Source of the DNA: a virus
Length of the DNA stretch: 64,000 nucleotides
Virus record (IMG/VR): IMGVR_UViG_3300035704_000007
Location: 1 to 64,000 of that record
Strand: one strand, 5' to 3'
In this document: positions 31,353 to 39,939 of the stretch, in pieces
How the letters are laid out: the number at the start of each line of letters is the position of its first letter
Position numbering within the stretch: the first letter of the stretch is position 1
Made by a program: the position numbers and the translations under genes
Notes under the pieces: generated by a model
What the model was told of the DNA's origin: nothing
Database searches by the model: none
The model's input: the letters and a program-made list of their open reading frames with translations, nothing else

Positions 31353-31706
31353 ATGAGCGAGCATCTTTTGACCAGCCGGAGCCGGAACCTGGGCTATGGA
31401 TGGAGTAACCAGCCCTCGGGTAATGGCCCTCTGGCGATCTGCAAGCCGGCCGCGCCCGACGCAAGCGGCGGACTGCGCGCGGTCGAGAATGAGATCACGC
31501 GGGCGACGCGGTTCAACTCGGGCAACTTCCGGAGCGGCCAACTGTTTGTCGCTGGCAAGCCGGTCATCGCTCGCTGGGGCGCCTATGAGGATCAGACAGG
31601 CTGGCATCAGGGTTGGGTCTCGCTGGATCGCGGCTTTCTCGTCAATGAGTTGCTCGCCGAATTGCGCGACGGCGGCGCCGTGCGCGTGCGAACCAGAGAC
31701 GATTGA
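31353..31706 (+). CDS. Island protein of unknown function (anti-CRISPR-position candidate)
   Basis: 117 aa from ATG 31353 with AAGGAGAGAACCG upstream. No recognised domain; the middle has TRFNSGNFRSGQLFVAGKPV and WHQGWVSLDRGFLVNELLAE. Opposite in strand to all virion genes, it is driven by a host-type promoter and followed by a ribbon-helix-helix gene. This resembles the layout of phage morons and anti-CRISPR operons; function is inference only. Confidence 0.6.
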   Translation: MSEHLLTSRSRNLGYGWSNQPSGNGPLAICKPAAPDASGGLRAVENEITRATRFNSGNFRSGQLFVAGKPVIARWGAYEDQTGWHQGWVSLDRGFLVNELLAELRDGGAVRVRTRDD

Positions 31707-31707
31707 G

Positions 31708-32121
31708 ATGAAATTCCTTCCCTGGTTCCGCAAGGACCTGGAGGCGGCGCTGACGATCATCCAGGCTCGCGCTCCCGGTCGGGCGCATGAGATCCAACAG
31801 TTCCGCAAGGCGCTCGCGAATGAGAGCGGCATCCTGCCCAAGCGGTTCGAGGTGCTGCTTGGCAACGCGATGGGTGGCCATGAGCGACACGCCTTCACCG
31901 AGGAGGAGAAGCGCGAACTGGGACAAACGCTCGTTCGTCTCGAAGAATACTGCCGCGACGGTCGCCCCGGTCCCAAGGTGCGCGGCAATGAATATCGGCT
32001 CATGGTCTATCTCACGAAGGCAGAGAATGAGGCACTGGTAGAATACTGCGACCGCCAGAATACGACGCGCTCCGCGACGGTCCGCGCCGCTCTGCGCTGC
32101 CTGCTGGAGCGTGATCCTTGA
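31708..32121 (+). CDS. Protein with C-terminal ribbon-helix-helix (Aca-like position)
   Basis: 137 aa, starting one base after the upstream stop. The C-terminal ~45 residues (YRLMVYLTKAENEALVEYCD, then RQNTTRSATVRAALRCLLE) fit a ribbon-helix-helix DNA-binding domain. The N-terminal half is helical (KRFEVLLGNAMGGHERHAFT). Probably an autoregulator of the island; it could instead be the antitoxin half of a pair. Confidence 0.65.
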   Translation: MKFLPWFRKDLEAALTIIQARAPGRAHEIQQFRKALANESGILPKRFEVLLGNAMGGHERHAFTEEEKRELGQTLVRLEEYCRDGRPGPKVRGNEYRLMVYLTKAENEALVEYCDRQNTTRSATVRAALRCLLERDP

Positions 32122-32127
32122 GCCTTT

Positions 32128-32205
32128 CCCTTCCCCACCGCCGTGGGGGTGAACCGACCGTGCTCCCGATCCCGCTTCCTTCCCCACAACAGTGGGGTCG
32201 CCGAT
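32128..32205 (+). CRISPR. Two solitary CRISPR-repeat-like hairpins at the island end
   Basis: Unit 1 (32128-32156): TTCCCCAC-CGCC-GTGGGGG followed by TGAACCG, matching the shape and 3' end of type I-E repeats (C-run, stem, G-run, TGAACCG). Unit 2 (about 32177-32205): TTCCCCAC-AACA-GTGGGG, then a degenerate end. The period is 49 bases, too short for a normal I-E repeat-spacer, and there are no cas genes. They follow the island's last stop by a few bases and may also act as terminators. Confidence 0.45.
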
Positions 32206-32244
32206 CCATCGCCGCGCTTCGTCAACCAGATCCTGTCCGGTCAT
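32194..32244 (-). pseudogene. Displaced 5' end of an NlpC/P60 gene
   Basis: Starting at ATG 32244, which overlaps the upstream stop (ATGA), 17 codons read MTGQDLVDEARRWIGDP. They match the first residues of the intact NlpC/P60 protein (MTGQDLVDEARSWLGTP); about 38 of the first 50 bases agree by eye. The frame then runs into the CRISPR-like hairpins. It marks the original gene start before the island was inserted. Confidence 0.75.
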
Positions 32245-32738
32245 CTCCGGCCCCTGGCGCGCCGCACCGCCTGCCCCACCGCCGGCGCGGAGCGCCCCAG
32301 CGCCCGCGCGCACTCCGCCTGCGTCTCCTGCCGGTAGGCCAACCGCCGCAGAACCTGTCGCTGCAGCGGCGACAGCCCCGCCAGCAGCGCCTCTGCCTCC
32401 AGCCGGTCCAAGAGTGCCGCTTCAAACGACGGCGCGGCCGGCTCGAACGGCTCGGCCTCGTCGCCATCCTCCCTGCGACTCCCGATCTGCGAGAACGGGA
32501 TCGCCGCCGGCCGCGCCTCGCCCTGCCGGTACGCCTGCCCGAGCCAGCGGCGGAACCATTCCGTGGGCGCCCGCTCGGCGGCGAGCCACGCGCCGTGCAG
32601 GCCCGCGCGCTGGTAGCCACGCCACGCCTCCAGGTGGGCTTGGGATCTGATATCCTGCCATTCCGGGTGAGCACTCCAGCGCGGGCCGAGACAGGCCAGC
32701 ACCAGGTTCATGAGACGCGGCCCCGGATCCGCAGACAT
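32241..32738 (-). CDS. ECF-like sigma/region-4 protein
   Basis: 165 aa from ATG 32738 (TGATG overlap). WQDIRSQAHLEAWRGYQRAG resembles sigma region 2. LSPLQRQVLRRLAYRQETQA, then ECARALGRSAPAVGQAVRRA, is a clear region-4-type HTH. The linker is acidic. It lies within the tail cluster, just upstream of NlpC/P60. A second possible reader of the GGAAC-type elements; it could instead be a structural-region regulator. Confidence 0.6.
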   Translation of the reverse strand: MSADPGPRLMNLVLACLGPRWSAHPEWQDIRSQAHLEAWRGYQRAGLHGAWLAAERAPTEWFRRWLGQAYRQGEARPAAIPFSQIGSRREDGDEAEPFEPAAPSFEAALLDRLEAEALLAGLSPLQRQVLRRLAYRQETQAECARALGRSAPAVGQAVRRARGRR

Positions 32739-33172
32739 CAGAGACCCCGGTAGAAGCGCAGGAAGCCGGCATCGAAGCCGGGCGGCGGCGGGCGAGGAGC
32801 TTTGTGCCGGGCAGCCCCCGGCAGCGCCCGTACGGTCACGCTGACCAGCTTGACGCGGAAGGCCGAGAGGCAGTGCGTCCCATCTGCCGGCAGCACCACG
32901 AGCGGCGCTTCCCCGCTCTCCATCCCCGGTGAGACTTGACCCGCCACCGCATCGATGCGCGTGTCCGACCACTGCAGCACGCCGTCCCTGCCCCAGCAGT
33001 GGGTGACGCTGCCCACGGTCGAGCCGAAGCCGGATCCCAGGATCGCAAAGTGATCGCCTTCGTGCAGAGAGCGGACGGGCACGCCGCTGCTGTTGATACA
33101 CTCCGTCACGTTGAAGTTCCAGCCCACCGGCAGGGTCGCCAGGGAGAGCGCGAGGAATAAGGAAGCGAGCAT
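32738..33172 (-). CDS. Small secreted TIG-like protein
   Basis: 144 aa. The N-terminus is a signal-peptide-like helix (MLASLFLALSLATLPVGW). One IPT/TIG-like domain follows (HFAILGSGFGSTVGSVTHCW, WSDTRIDAVAGQVSPG), similar in style to the 25617 protein. Odd for a tail operon; possibly an exported envelope or virion-attached protein. Confidence 0.55.
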   Translation of the reverse strand: MLASLFLALSLATLPVGWNFNVTECINSSGVPVRSLHEGDHFAILGSGFGSTVGSVTHCWGRDGVLQWSDTRIDAVAGQVSPGMESGEAPLVVLPADGTHCLSAFRVKLVSVTVRALPGAARHKAPRPPPPGFDAGFLRFYRGL

Positions 33173-33186
33173 TATTAGCCTTCTTT

Positions 33187-34293
33187 CTAGCCACGGCCTC
33201 TTAAAAATATACTGTCAAGACCTGGAATTAAATTCTCCGCTCTATAATTTATGCTGTTGGCAAACCTGCTATCACACACCCCCAGAGTGCGGTCACAGCC
33301 GGCCGTCAGGAGCGCCGTGTCGCCCGGCGCGCAGGCAAACGGAAACGCCTCCTGCAGGTCGAGGGTCGCCTGGCCAAAGATCGGGACCGTGTGCGCCTTC
33401 ACCTCACGCGAGATGCCGGCATTGAGGCCGCTCGTGAAGCTGACGGTCCCGTAGGAGTAGAATCCTGGGGGCGTAATGTCGCTGTTGAAGACGAGCCGCT
33501 GCGAGGTCGAGCCGGGCGTCAGACCGGCGCTCAAGAGCGGGCGCGTGAACTGGTAGCCGATGAACCCCGCCCCGCCAAACACCGGGTAGGCGCTCGTGTC
33601 GATCTGCACCGCAAAGGTGGTGCTGGTCGGCGCGGGAGACGCCAGCACGGGCTGCACCTGCCCATTCAGCAGCACCATTCCGGTCACGTCGGTAAAGAAC
33701 GCCCCGTCTCCTGCTATCCGTCCGTGTGCCGTCGCGGTGGTGATGACCGCCGGGTTGGTCTGGGTGATGGCCGAGATGGCTACCGCCGTCAGCTTCACTT
33801 TGCATCTGGTGTCACCGAGTGCAAAGACGCGACAGGTGCCCGATGTCTGCTCGCCGATCTGCTGGGTGAGCCGGCTGGAGAGCGCGCGGATCTCGGCGGT
33901 GTAGCCGCCGTCGCTGTATTGAAGATTGCCAATGTAGCCCGTGCAGAGAAGAATTCTGCTGACCAGCGGGCTTTCAGCCCAATTCACCTGAAACAATTCG
34001 ACGCTCGCCTGGTCATAGAGGCCCGCCAAAAGATCGGCGTCCCGAATGAACGAGCTGCTCAACGTGCCGTCGATACTCAAATTGTCCACGCCCGACCCTT
34101 GTGACACGCGAAGCGCCGTCGCGTCGATGCCGTCCAGGGTGTGATAGACCGTGCCCGCGAAGGTCAGATCCCGGTCAAAGGTCGTCAGGCCCAACACCAC
34201 GCCCGCGTTCGTGGTGATCTTCATGCAAGTGGCTAGGGTGAGCACACTACCGCCGATGTGCGTCAGTAACGGGGAGGGGATTGTCCTGCTCAT
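33187..34293 (-). CDS. DUF2163/BR0599-family tail protein
   Basis: 368 aa. The N-terminus (RTIPSPLLTHIGGSVLTLAT, CMKITTNAGVVLGLTTFDRD) is diagnostic of phage tail proteins with DUF2163, and the C-terminus (CDRTLGVCDSRFANSINYRA) of the BR0599 family. An inserted segment lies at ~175-235. In GTA-like and siphophage tails this protein sits between the distal tail protein and NlpC/P60. Confidence 0.85.
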   Translation of the reverse strand: MSRTIPSPLLTHIGGSVLTLATCMKITTNAGVVLGLTTFDRDLTFAGTVYHTLDGIDATALRVSQGSGVDNLSIDGTLSSSFIRDADLLAGLYDQASVELFQVNWAESPLVSRILLCTGYIGNLQYSDGGYTAEIRALSSRLTQQIGEQTSGTCRVFALGDTRCKVKLTAVAISAITQTNPAVITTATAHGRIAGDGAFFTDVTGMVLLNGQVQPVLASPAPTSTTFAVQIDTSAYPVFGGAGFIGYQFTRPLLSAGLTPGSTSQRLVFNSDITPPGFYSYGTVSFTSGLNAGISREVKAHTVPIFGQATLDLQEAFPFACAPGDTALLTAGCDRTLGVCDSRFANSINYRAENLIPGLDSIFLRGRG

Positions 34294-34308
34294 GCCGTCC
34301 CCCAGGAA

Positions 34309-34334
34309 GGAAAAGCGCGGCTGCTTGGAGAACT
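34309..34334 (+). promoter_or_regulatory. GGAAA-N17-AACT leader element before an HNH gene
   Basis: GGAAA 34309-34313, 17 bases ending CTGCTTGGAG, AACT 34331-34334. The HNH start is 18 bases further on. Shares CTGCTTGG with 42631. Confidence 0.5.
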
Positions 34335-34352
34335 AGTCAGCGGGGGAAGTTG

Positions 34353-35252
34353 ATGAGAACACTGTCTGAGACGCATGTCGCCCGCTTCTGGTCTCGCGTT
34401 GATATTCATTGCCCGAACGGCTGCTGGCTCTGGACTGCCGGGAAAACGGTCGACGGGCATGGACGCTTCTTTGACGGTGTGAGTGAGCGCATGTCCCATC
34501 GCATAGCATGGGAGATGATGCGCGGGGAGATTGAGCCGGGACTTCTTGTTTGTCACGACTGTCCAGGTGGAGACGTGCCTGCCTGTGTAAACCCGTCTCA
34601 CATGTTCTTGGGCACGATATCGGAAAATACCATGGACCGCTGCCGCAAAGGAAGGACAGCACGAGGAGACCGCAACGGCTCTCATCAGGCGGCGGTCAGG
34701 CGCAGGCTGGGGCTGCCACCACAGCCGCCAGGGCGCGGACGCGGATGGAACCGAAAGCTGGCTCCTACGGAGGCTGACGTTCAACGCTTTTGGGAGAAGG
34801 TGGCCGTCGGGGATGTTGATGATTGCTGGCAATGGCAACCTGTGACAGACAGCGACGGCTACGGACGGATGCGCTGGGATGGCCATTACGTTCGAGCGAA
34901 CCGAATCGCGTGGATGATTGCCAGAGGCGCCATTCCTACCGGTCTCTGGGTCTTGCACCGCTGTGATAATCCCCCCTGCTGTAATCCGTCGCACCTCTTT
35001 CTTGGCACGTCTCAAGATAACGTCGCCGACAAAATGTCTAAGCATCGCCAATCGCGAGGTGAACGGCACCGTTCGAGTTTTAGACCGGGTCATAACCAGG
35101 GCGAGCGGAATGGAAGAGCCAAGCTCACGCCTGAAGACGTAGCGAATATTAGGTGTCTGGCCAACCTGCTGAGTGCGCCAGAGGTCGGCAGGATCTACGG
35201 AATTGCCAAGCCGAATGTCTATCGGATCTGGGATGGCAGTGGTTGGAAATAA
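34353..35252 (+). CDS. Double-domain His-Me finger (HNH_3) homing endonuclease
   Basis: 299 aa from ATG 34353 (GGGGGAAG upstream). Two tandem HNH_3/zinc-bound homing domains: LVCHDCPGGDVPACVNPSHM, then FLGTISENTMDRCRKGR (first copy); VLHRCDNPPCCNPSHLFLGT, then SQDNVADKMSKHRQSRG (second copy). A C-terminal helix-turn-helix follows (LTPEDVANIRCLANLLSAPE, VGRIYGIAKPNVYRIW). The tandem form suggests internal duplication. It is antisense to the flanking tail genes. Confidence 0.88.
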   Translation: MRTLSETHVARFWSRVDIHCPNGCWLWTAGKTVDGHGRFFDGVSERMSHRIAWEMMRGEIEPGLLVCHDCPGGDVPACVNPSHMFLGTISENTMDRCRKGRTARGDRNGSHQAAVRRRLGLPPQPPGRGRGWNRKLAPTEADVQRFWEKVAVGDVDDCWQWQPVTDSDGYGRMRWDGHYVRANRIAWMIARGAIPTGLWVLHRCDNPPCCNPSHLFLGTSQDNVADKMSKHRQSRGERHRSSFRPGHNQGERNGRAKLTPEDVANIRCLANLLSAPEVGRIYGIAKPNVYRIWDGSGWK

Positions 35253-35254
35253 CA

Positions 35255-36118
35255 TCATCCCTTCAACTCGATTATCCTGACCGAACTCATACTTCTGATG
35301 GCCACGTCCTCAAGAGTAAATCCGCTCAGGTCCTGGTCGAAGCGCACGGGAATATCAAACTGAAAAGAGGCATCGGTGGCGTCCGTGCTGGCCAGATACT
35401 TGGTTGCCGCGCCGCCGCTGACGTAGGCCGAGAAAGTCGACGTGTTCAGGCTGGTAGTGACTGAAGAACCGCCCACGGAAGTTACCTGCGCGACCAGTCC
35501 ATTAGCCGCCGTCATTCCGCTGATGCCGGTGAGGAATAGCAGATCGTTGGTCGCGAAGACCGGCGTCGTGCCAAACTGGATCGTTGCTGTGGCCGAGACG
35601 TTGATCCCGGTAATCGCCTGCGTCGAGACCGCATTGAGCGTGACAATCCCCGTCGTCGTGTCGATGCTGCTATAAGGCAGGTTGCTGCCGTTCTTCCGCA
35701 GAGTGACGGCGGGACTGGCACTGAGCGGTTTATAGATGTTCCGAATGTAGGTATTGCCAGCATCACCATAACCGCGGACCAATTGAGCCGTCGCGCTGCC
35801 CTTGACTGGATTGAGAGGGCTCTGTGCCGCCGGATAGAGCGGTTCATTGGTCGCCACGTAATCGGACCAGTCTTTGAACCGGAAGCCCCGTGCGCGGCCG
35901 CTGCGGGCGTACCAGAAGGCAAGGAGTGCGGTGAAGCCGGCCGTATCGCGCTGATCGAGAGAGATGGTCCATTCCGCGCGCGGGTCGGCCCACTGCTGAA
36001 CGCGCTGCTCCTGGCCGCCGGCAGTGGCGACTACCACGGTACGCCAGGACGGCCCACCTTGCGCTCCGCGCGAGATAAGCGGGCTCATCTGGATCTCGTC
36101 TATGGAGGGAGCAGCCAT
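35255..36118 (-). CDS. DUF2460-family distal tail protein
   Basis: 287 aa. The N-terminus (MSPLISRGAQGGPSWRTVVV) and WADPRAEWTISLDQRDTAGF, then FWYARSGRARGFRFKDWSDY, match DUF2460 phage tail proteins. An inserted Ig-like segment lies at about 160-245. Coupled to the tape measure gene by one-base overlap. Probably the distal tail/hub ring protein. Confidence 0.82.
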   Translation of the reverse strand: MAAPSIDEIQMSPLISRGAQGGPSWRTVVVATAGGQEQRVQQWADPRAEWTISLDQRDTAGFTALLAFWYARSGRARGFRFKDWSDYVATNEPLYPAAQSPLNPVKGSATAQLVRGYGDAGNTYIRNIYKPLSASPAVTLRKNGSNLPYSSIDTTTGIVTLNAVSTQAITGINVSATATIQFGTTPVFATNDLLFLTGISGMTAANGLVAQVTSVGGSSVTTSLNTSTFSAYVSGGAATKYLASTDATDASFQFDIPVRFDQDLSGFTLEDVAIRSMSSVRIIELKG

Positions 36119-39100
36119 CAGCTTCCCCTCCGTGCTGCTAGCATCGCCGAACGATTTGCGTCAGCCAGTATTTGGCCCTGTGATTGCCTGAATGCCTGGG
36201 GATTAGGCGTCTGGATAATGAACGTCTGGTGCACCGTGGTTCCCATCCCCTGCGTCGTCGCTCCGTGCGGCAGGATCATCCCCGGCGTCGGCGGGATGAA
36301 CGTCTCGCTCCCCCCTTCGCCCACGGTGATCGGCACGCCGGCCTGGACGTAGCCCCCGGAGGCGAAGTGACTGCCGTAGGAGTTGTCATAAGAGCCGCCG
36401 CCTCCTGCGGAACTGCCCCCGCCTAAAGCACCGACTCCGAGATTGATGAGTTCGCCCACCAGCCCGGCGCTGCTGCCACTACTGCTGCCGCCTGGCGTCG
36501 GGGTCAGCGCATCGGTGATCTTCTTCCGGATCGCCGAGCGGATGATCTCCAGCGCAATCGATTGGAACAGGTTTTTGAAGCCGTCGATGATGTTCGCGAA
36601 GAACCCTTTGAAGCCGTGCTGCCAGATATTATTCAGCGTATTGGAGAGGACATCGGCGGTGCCGGTAGCCACGCTCTCGATCAGTTTCTTCTGCTGAGCG
36701 ACGTTCTTCGCCAGGGTATCATTGGCTTTAGTCGCCGCCTCCACTCCCTCCAGATACATGATCAGCGCGTCATCGCCCTCGACGAAGGCCTGGTTCAGCG
36801 CTGCCTGCACTTCCGTCAATACCTTTGTCGTGCCGGTCAATTCCGCGTGCCGCTGTCCCTGCGCCACCGCTAGCTTTCCCGCGTCATCCCACAACTTATT
36901 GTTCGCCTCCATGGCAGCCTGGGCGTCCTTCTGGCTCTGTGCTAGTTTTTCGTTGGCTTTGGTGGCGTCTTCCAGCCCCTGCGCCCAGAGGATCAGCAGC
37001 GGGTTGCCCGTATTGTAGGCGTCGTTCAGCAGCGTCTGTGCCTCGGTGAGCGTCTTACTCGTGCCGGTCAGCTTCGCGTGCTCGGTCCCTACCTCTTTGG
37101 CACCTTCCGCTAGCCGGTGCAGGAGGTCTTCCTGCGCTTTGGCATCCGCTTTCGTGGCCGCTGCCGCCGCCTCGCGGATGGCTTTCTCGGCATTGTTGGT
37201 CTGCACCAGGGCAGCGAGTCGCGCTTTCAGCGCGATCTGCAGCGCGTCGGTGGTCGGCTGGTTCTTGTCCTCGCCCCGCCCGGCGCGGATCTGGCCCTCG
37301 ACGGTGGCGATCTGCTGCCGCAGGCTCTGCACGGCATGGAGACGAGCCGCGGTCGCCGCTTCTTCGGTCGCCGCAGCCACGGCGCTGGCACGCGGGCCGG
37401 GGTCCGCGCCCGCAAACTGGGCCGACACCTGCTCGGCCGCGCTTTTAGGCGCTCCGCGGATCTGGGCGTTCATCTCGGCGATCTTCGCCCGCAGTTGCTC
37501 GGTGGTCTGCGTGGCGCGCTCGTTGGCGCTGTTCTTTTTCTCCAGCGCCTTGTCCGCGGTCGTGAGGTCGATCAACTCCTGAACGCGGGCATCATGGAGC
37601 AGATGGAAGCGGCCGGCGACCTGGGCCGCGACGTTGCCTTCCCCGGCGATCAGTTGGGTGTGCCGCTCGCGCTCCGCGTCCAGGGCAGCATCCAGCGACT
37701 TGCTTTCCTGCTGTGCGGGCGTGAGCTTTGCGGCGCCCGCCCCCGCTTTCGCGAGCTTATCGCGGATGTCGGCATCGCTCTCGCCCGTGCCGCCGCCCTT
37801 GGAGGTGAGCGAGTTCAGGCGGGCCAGCGTCGTCTTGTAGTCAGCCAACACCTTATCGAGGGCGCTTTCGGCGGCGCCCTTCGGCTTCGTCGCGCCCGGC
37901 TGCTGGAAGTAGGACGGCCCGAGCTGCTTGTCGAGCGCGCGCTCGTCGCCCGCGGCCTCACCCAGGGCCTGCTGGTAAGCGCCGCCGAGGCCCACGCGTG
38001 GCGCTCCCGGCTTGAAGAGGTCGAACACCTTGCCCGGCAGCTTCTCGGCGGCGCCGCCGAGGATGCGCGTGCCCCGCACGGCATCATCGGTGATCCCGTG
38101 CCAGTTCGTCTGAAAGGCTGCCGCCGCGATGCCCATGGCGGCGAACACGCCCACCCAGAGCGCCCCGAGCGCGATGGCCGCGAAGCCGATCTTTGCTAGA
38201 CCGCCCACCACCCCACCGGCACCCGTGCCCGTGGCTACCTGCGTCACGACTGACAACTCCAGCGCCGCTTTCTTCATGTCGATGACGGTCTTGACGAACT
38301 CGCCCATCTTGACGGCCGCCGGGCCGAGAAGCGCGGCAGCGGCGGCAATCCCGAGGATGGCCTCCTGGCCGCCCGTCGAAAGCTGGGAAAACCAGTCGAT
38401 CCCGTCCTTCACGAGGTCCAAAAGTGGTTTCAGGCCGTCCAGGATCTGCGCCGCCACCTTCAGCAGGATCAAGCCCAGCGGCGCCAATGCCACCTCAACC
38501 TGATTACGGAACTCGCCGAAGACGACCCCGAACGTGCGGGTCTGCGCCGCTGCTTTGGCGATGGTGTCCGAGCCGTCCGTGAGCGCCTTCTCCAGCCCTT
38601 CCAGGCTGAGCTTGCCGCTGCGGATGTCCTGCACCAGGTCATTCCCGACGCGCGCCCCAAAGAGCCGCGTCGCTTCCTTCAGCGCGTCCATCGGCGTCTT
38701 CGCGTGCTCGATGTCGGCAACGATGATCTGGAACGCCCGGTGAGCATCCGTCACGCCCGCTTTGGCCAGCTTCGACATCTCCTGGGTGAGGCCGCGCATG
38801 ACTACCGTGGGCGGGATGCCGGCCTTCTCAAACGAGGCCAGCAGTGCCACGGAATCGACGATGCCGAGGTTCATCGTGTGGAACACCGGGCTAAAGCGCG
38901 TTAGCTCTTCAGCGAGCTTCTGGGCGCTGACGCCGGTCTTCTCGTGCGCCCGGTTCAACAGGTCGAGCACGGGGATCTGATCGCGGGCGCTGATCCCCCA
39001 GGCGGTGAACAGTTGCGTGGTCGCTTTGATGAGCGGGGCGACCTGCGAGTCGGTGATCCGCGCGAAGTCGAGCTCCGTCTTCGTCAGGTCTTCCAGCGCC

Positions 39101-39753
39101 TTGCCGGTCAACCCGGTGCGCGCCGCCACGTCGCCGATGGCTTCGCCCACCGTCTTCATGCTCTGCGGCACGCTGACGGCAACTTTTTTGAGGCTCTCGT
39201 CCAGGCCGGTGAGTTGGCTGCCCTGCGCGCCGGTGCGAGTGCGGATCTCCGCTTCTGCCCCCTGCACGTCATAGCCGGAAGCAGCGGCGGCCGCGCCGAG
39301 ACCCAGGAGCGGCACCGAGACGGCCGAGGTGAGACCGCTGCCCACCGTCTGCAGGTTGCGCGCCGCGTTCCGCTTCGCCACGGCCAGCGCCTCATAAGCG
39401 GCCGCCTGCTGCTTGACTTCGACCAGCTCGGCCCGGCGCGCGTTGGAAAGCCCGCTGTAACGAGCGCCGACCTGGGCGACCAGCTTATCTTCCCCCGCCA
39501 GCATCTCGGAGAGCTTCGCCCGCGCCGCCGTCAGCTCCCGGTCGAGGGCGATCTCCTGCCGCTTCACCGTGGCGCTGCGGGCGGCTGAAGCCGTGGCTTC
39601 CGCTTCCACCTTCAGGTGCGCGGCCAGGCCCGCCGCCATCTTCTGCGTCTCGGTGGTGGCCGCTTTCATCGCCGTGATCGACTCGGCCAGGGAGGCTTTG
39701 AACTGCGTGGTGTCCAAAGCGAGGACCGAGCGCAGGCTAGATACGTCTATCAT
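36118..39753 (-). CDS. Tape measure protein
   Basis: 1211 aa, by far the longest gene. A TP901-type core (about 160-480: VQGAEAEIRTRTGAQGSQLT, VGEAIGDVAARTGLTGKALE) is followed by two hydrophobic stretches (AAALLGPAAVKMGEFV; IGFAAIALGALWVGVFAAMG) and long coiled coils. Near the C-terminus are near-repeats of an LTGTxKxLTEAQ segment. It sets tail length, roughly 180 nm at ~0.15 nm per residue. Ends in a Gly/Ser-rich region. Confidence 0.9.
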   Translation of the reverse strand: MIDVSSLRSVLALDTTQFKASLAESITAMKAATTETQKMAAGLAAHLKVEAEATASAARSATVKRQEIALDRELTAARAKLSEMLAGEDKLVAQVGARYSGLSNARRAELVEVKQQAAAYEALAVAKRNAARNLQTVGSGLTSAVSVPLLGLGAAAAASGYDVQGAEAEIRTRTGAQGSQLTGLDESLKKVAVSVPQSMKTVGEAIGDVAARTGLTGKALEDLTKTELDFARITDSQVAPLIKATTQLFTAWGISARDQIPVLDLLNRAHEKTGVSAQKLAEELTRFSPVFHTMNLGIVDSVALLASFEKAGIPPTVVMRGLTQEMSKLAKAGVTDAHRAFQIIVADIEHAKTPMDALKEATRLFGARVGNDLVQDIRSGKLSLEGLEKALTDGSDTIAKAAAQTRTFGVVFGEFRNQVEVALAPLGLILLKVAAQILDGLKPLLDLVKDGIDWFSQLSTGGQEAILGIAAAAALLGPAAVKMGEFVKTVIDMKKAALELSVVTQVATGTGAGGVVGGLAKIGFAAIALGALWVGVFAAMGIAAAAFQTNWHGITDDAVRGTRILGGAAEKLPGKVFDLFKPGAPRVGLGGAYQQALGEAAGDERALDKQLGPSYFQQPGATKPKGAAESALDKVLADYKTTLARLNSLTSKGGGTGESDADIRDKLAKAGAGAAKLTPAQQESKSLDAALDAERERHTQLIAGEGNVAAQVAGRFHLLHDARVQELIDLTTADKALEKKNSANERATQTTEQLRAKIAEMNAQIRGAPKSAAEQVSAQFAGADPGPRASAVAAATEEAATAARLHAVQSLRQQIATVEGQIRAGRGEDKNQPTTDALQIALKARLAALVQTNNAEKAIREAAAAATKADAKAQEDLLHRLAEGAKEVGTEHAKLTGTSKTLTEAQTLLNDAYNTGNPLLILWAQGLEDATKANEKLAQSQKDAQAAMEANNKLWDDAGKLAVAQGQRHAELTGTTKVLTEVQAALNQAFVEGDDALIMYLEGVEAATKANDTLAKNVAQQKKLIESVATGTADVLSNTLNNIWQHGFKGFFANIIDGFKNLFQSIALEIIRSAIRKKITDALTPTPGGSSSGSSAGLVGELINLGVGALGGGSSAGGGGSYDNSYGSHFASGGYVQAGVPITVGEGGSETFIPPTPGMILPHGATTQGMGTTVHQTFIIQTPNPQAFRQSQGQILADANRSAMLAARRGS

Positions 39754-39939
39754 TTAGCTTTTCTTCGCTCGCTGCATCGCTTCGTTTTCCGCCCAGTTCT
39801 CAGCAGAGATCGCCACGAGGGCGCGGTCTCTCCAATACGCCGGCAGTTCCTCCAGATCCAGTACGCTCACGCCGAGCCAAACCGCTGCCTTCTGGTCGAG
39901 GAACCATTCCGGGCATTCCCCCCGCACGCCGCCAGACAC
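39754..39939 (-). CDS. Tail assembly chaperone, second part
   Basis: 61 aa from GTG 39939, overlapping the upstream TAG by one base (TAGTG). CPEWFLDQKAAVWLGVSVLD and LEELPAYWRDRALVAIS are typical of the small Trp-rich C-terminal half of tail chaperone pairs between tube and tape measure genes. Made by re-initiation; a -1 frameshift product is possible, but no slippery heptamer is obvious. Confidence 0.7.
   Translation of the reverse strand: MSGGVRGECPEWFLDQKAAVWLGVSVLDLEELPAYWRDRALVAISAENWAENEAMQRAKKS

Noticed and set aside
32128-32205. A true CRISPR array
   Set aside because: Only two units, second one degenerate, 49-base period, no cas genes. Kept only as CRISPR-repeat-like hairpins.
31642-32313. 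223-aa minus-strand ORF
   Set aside because: Antisense to the RHH-protein gene; only the short MTGQDLVDEARRW segment is meaningful.
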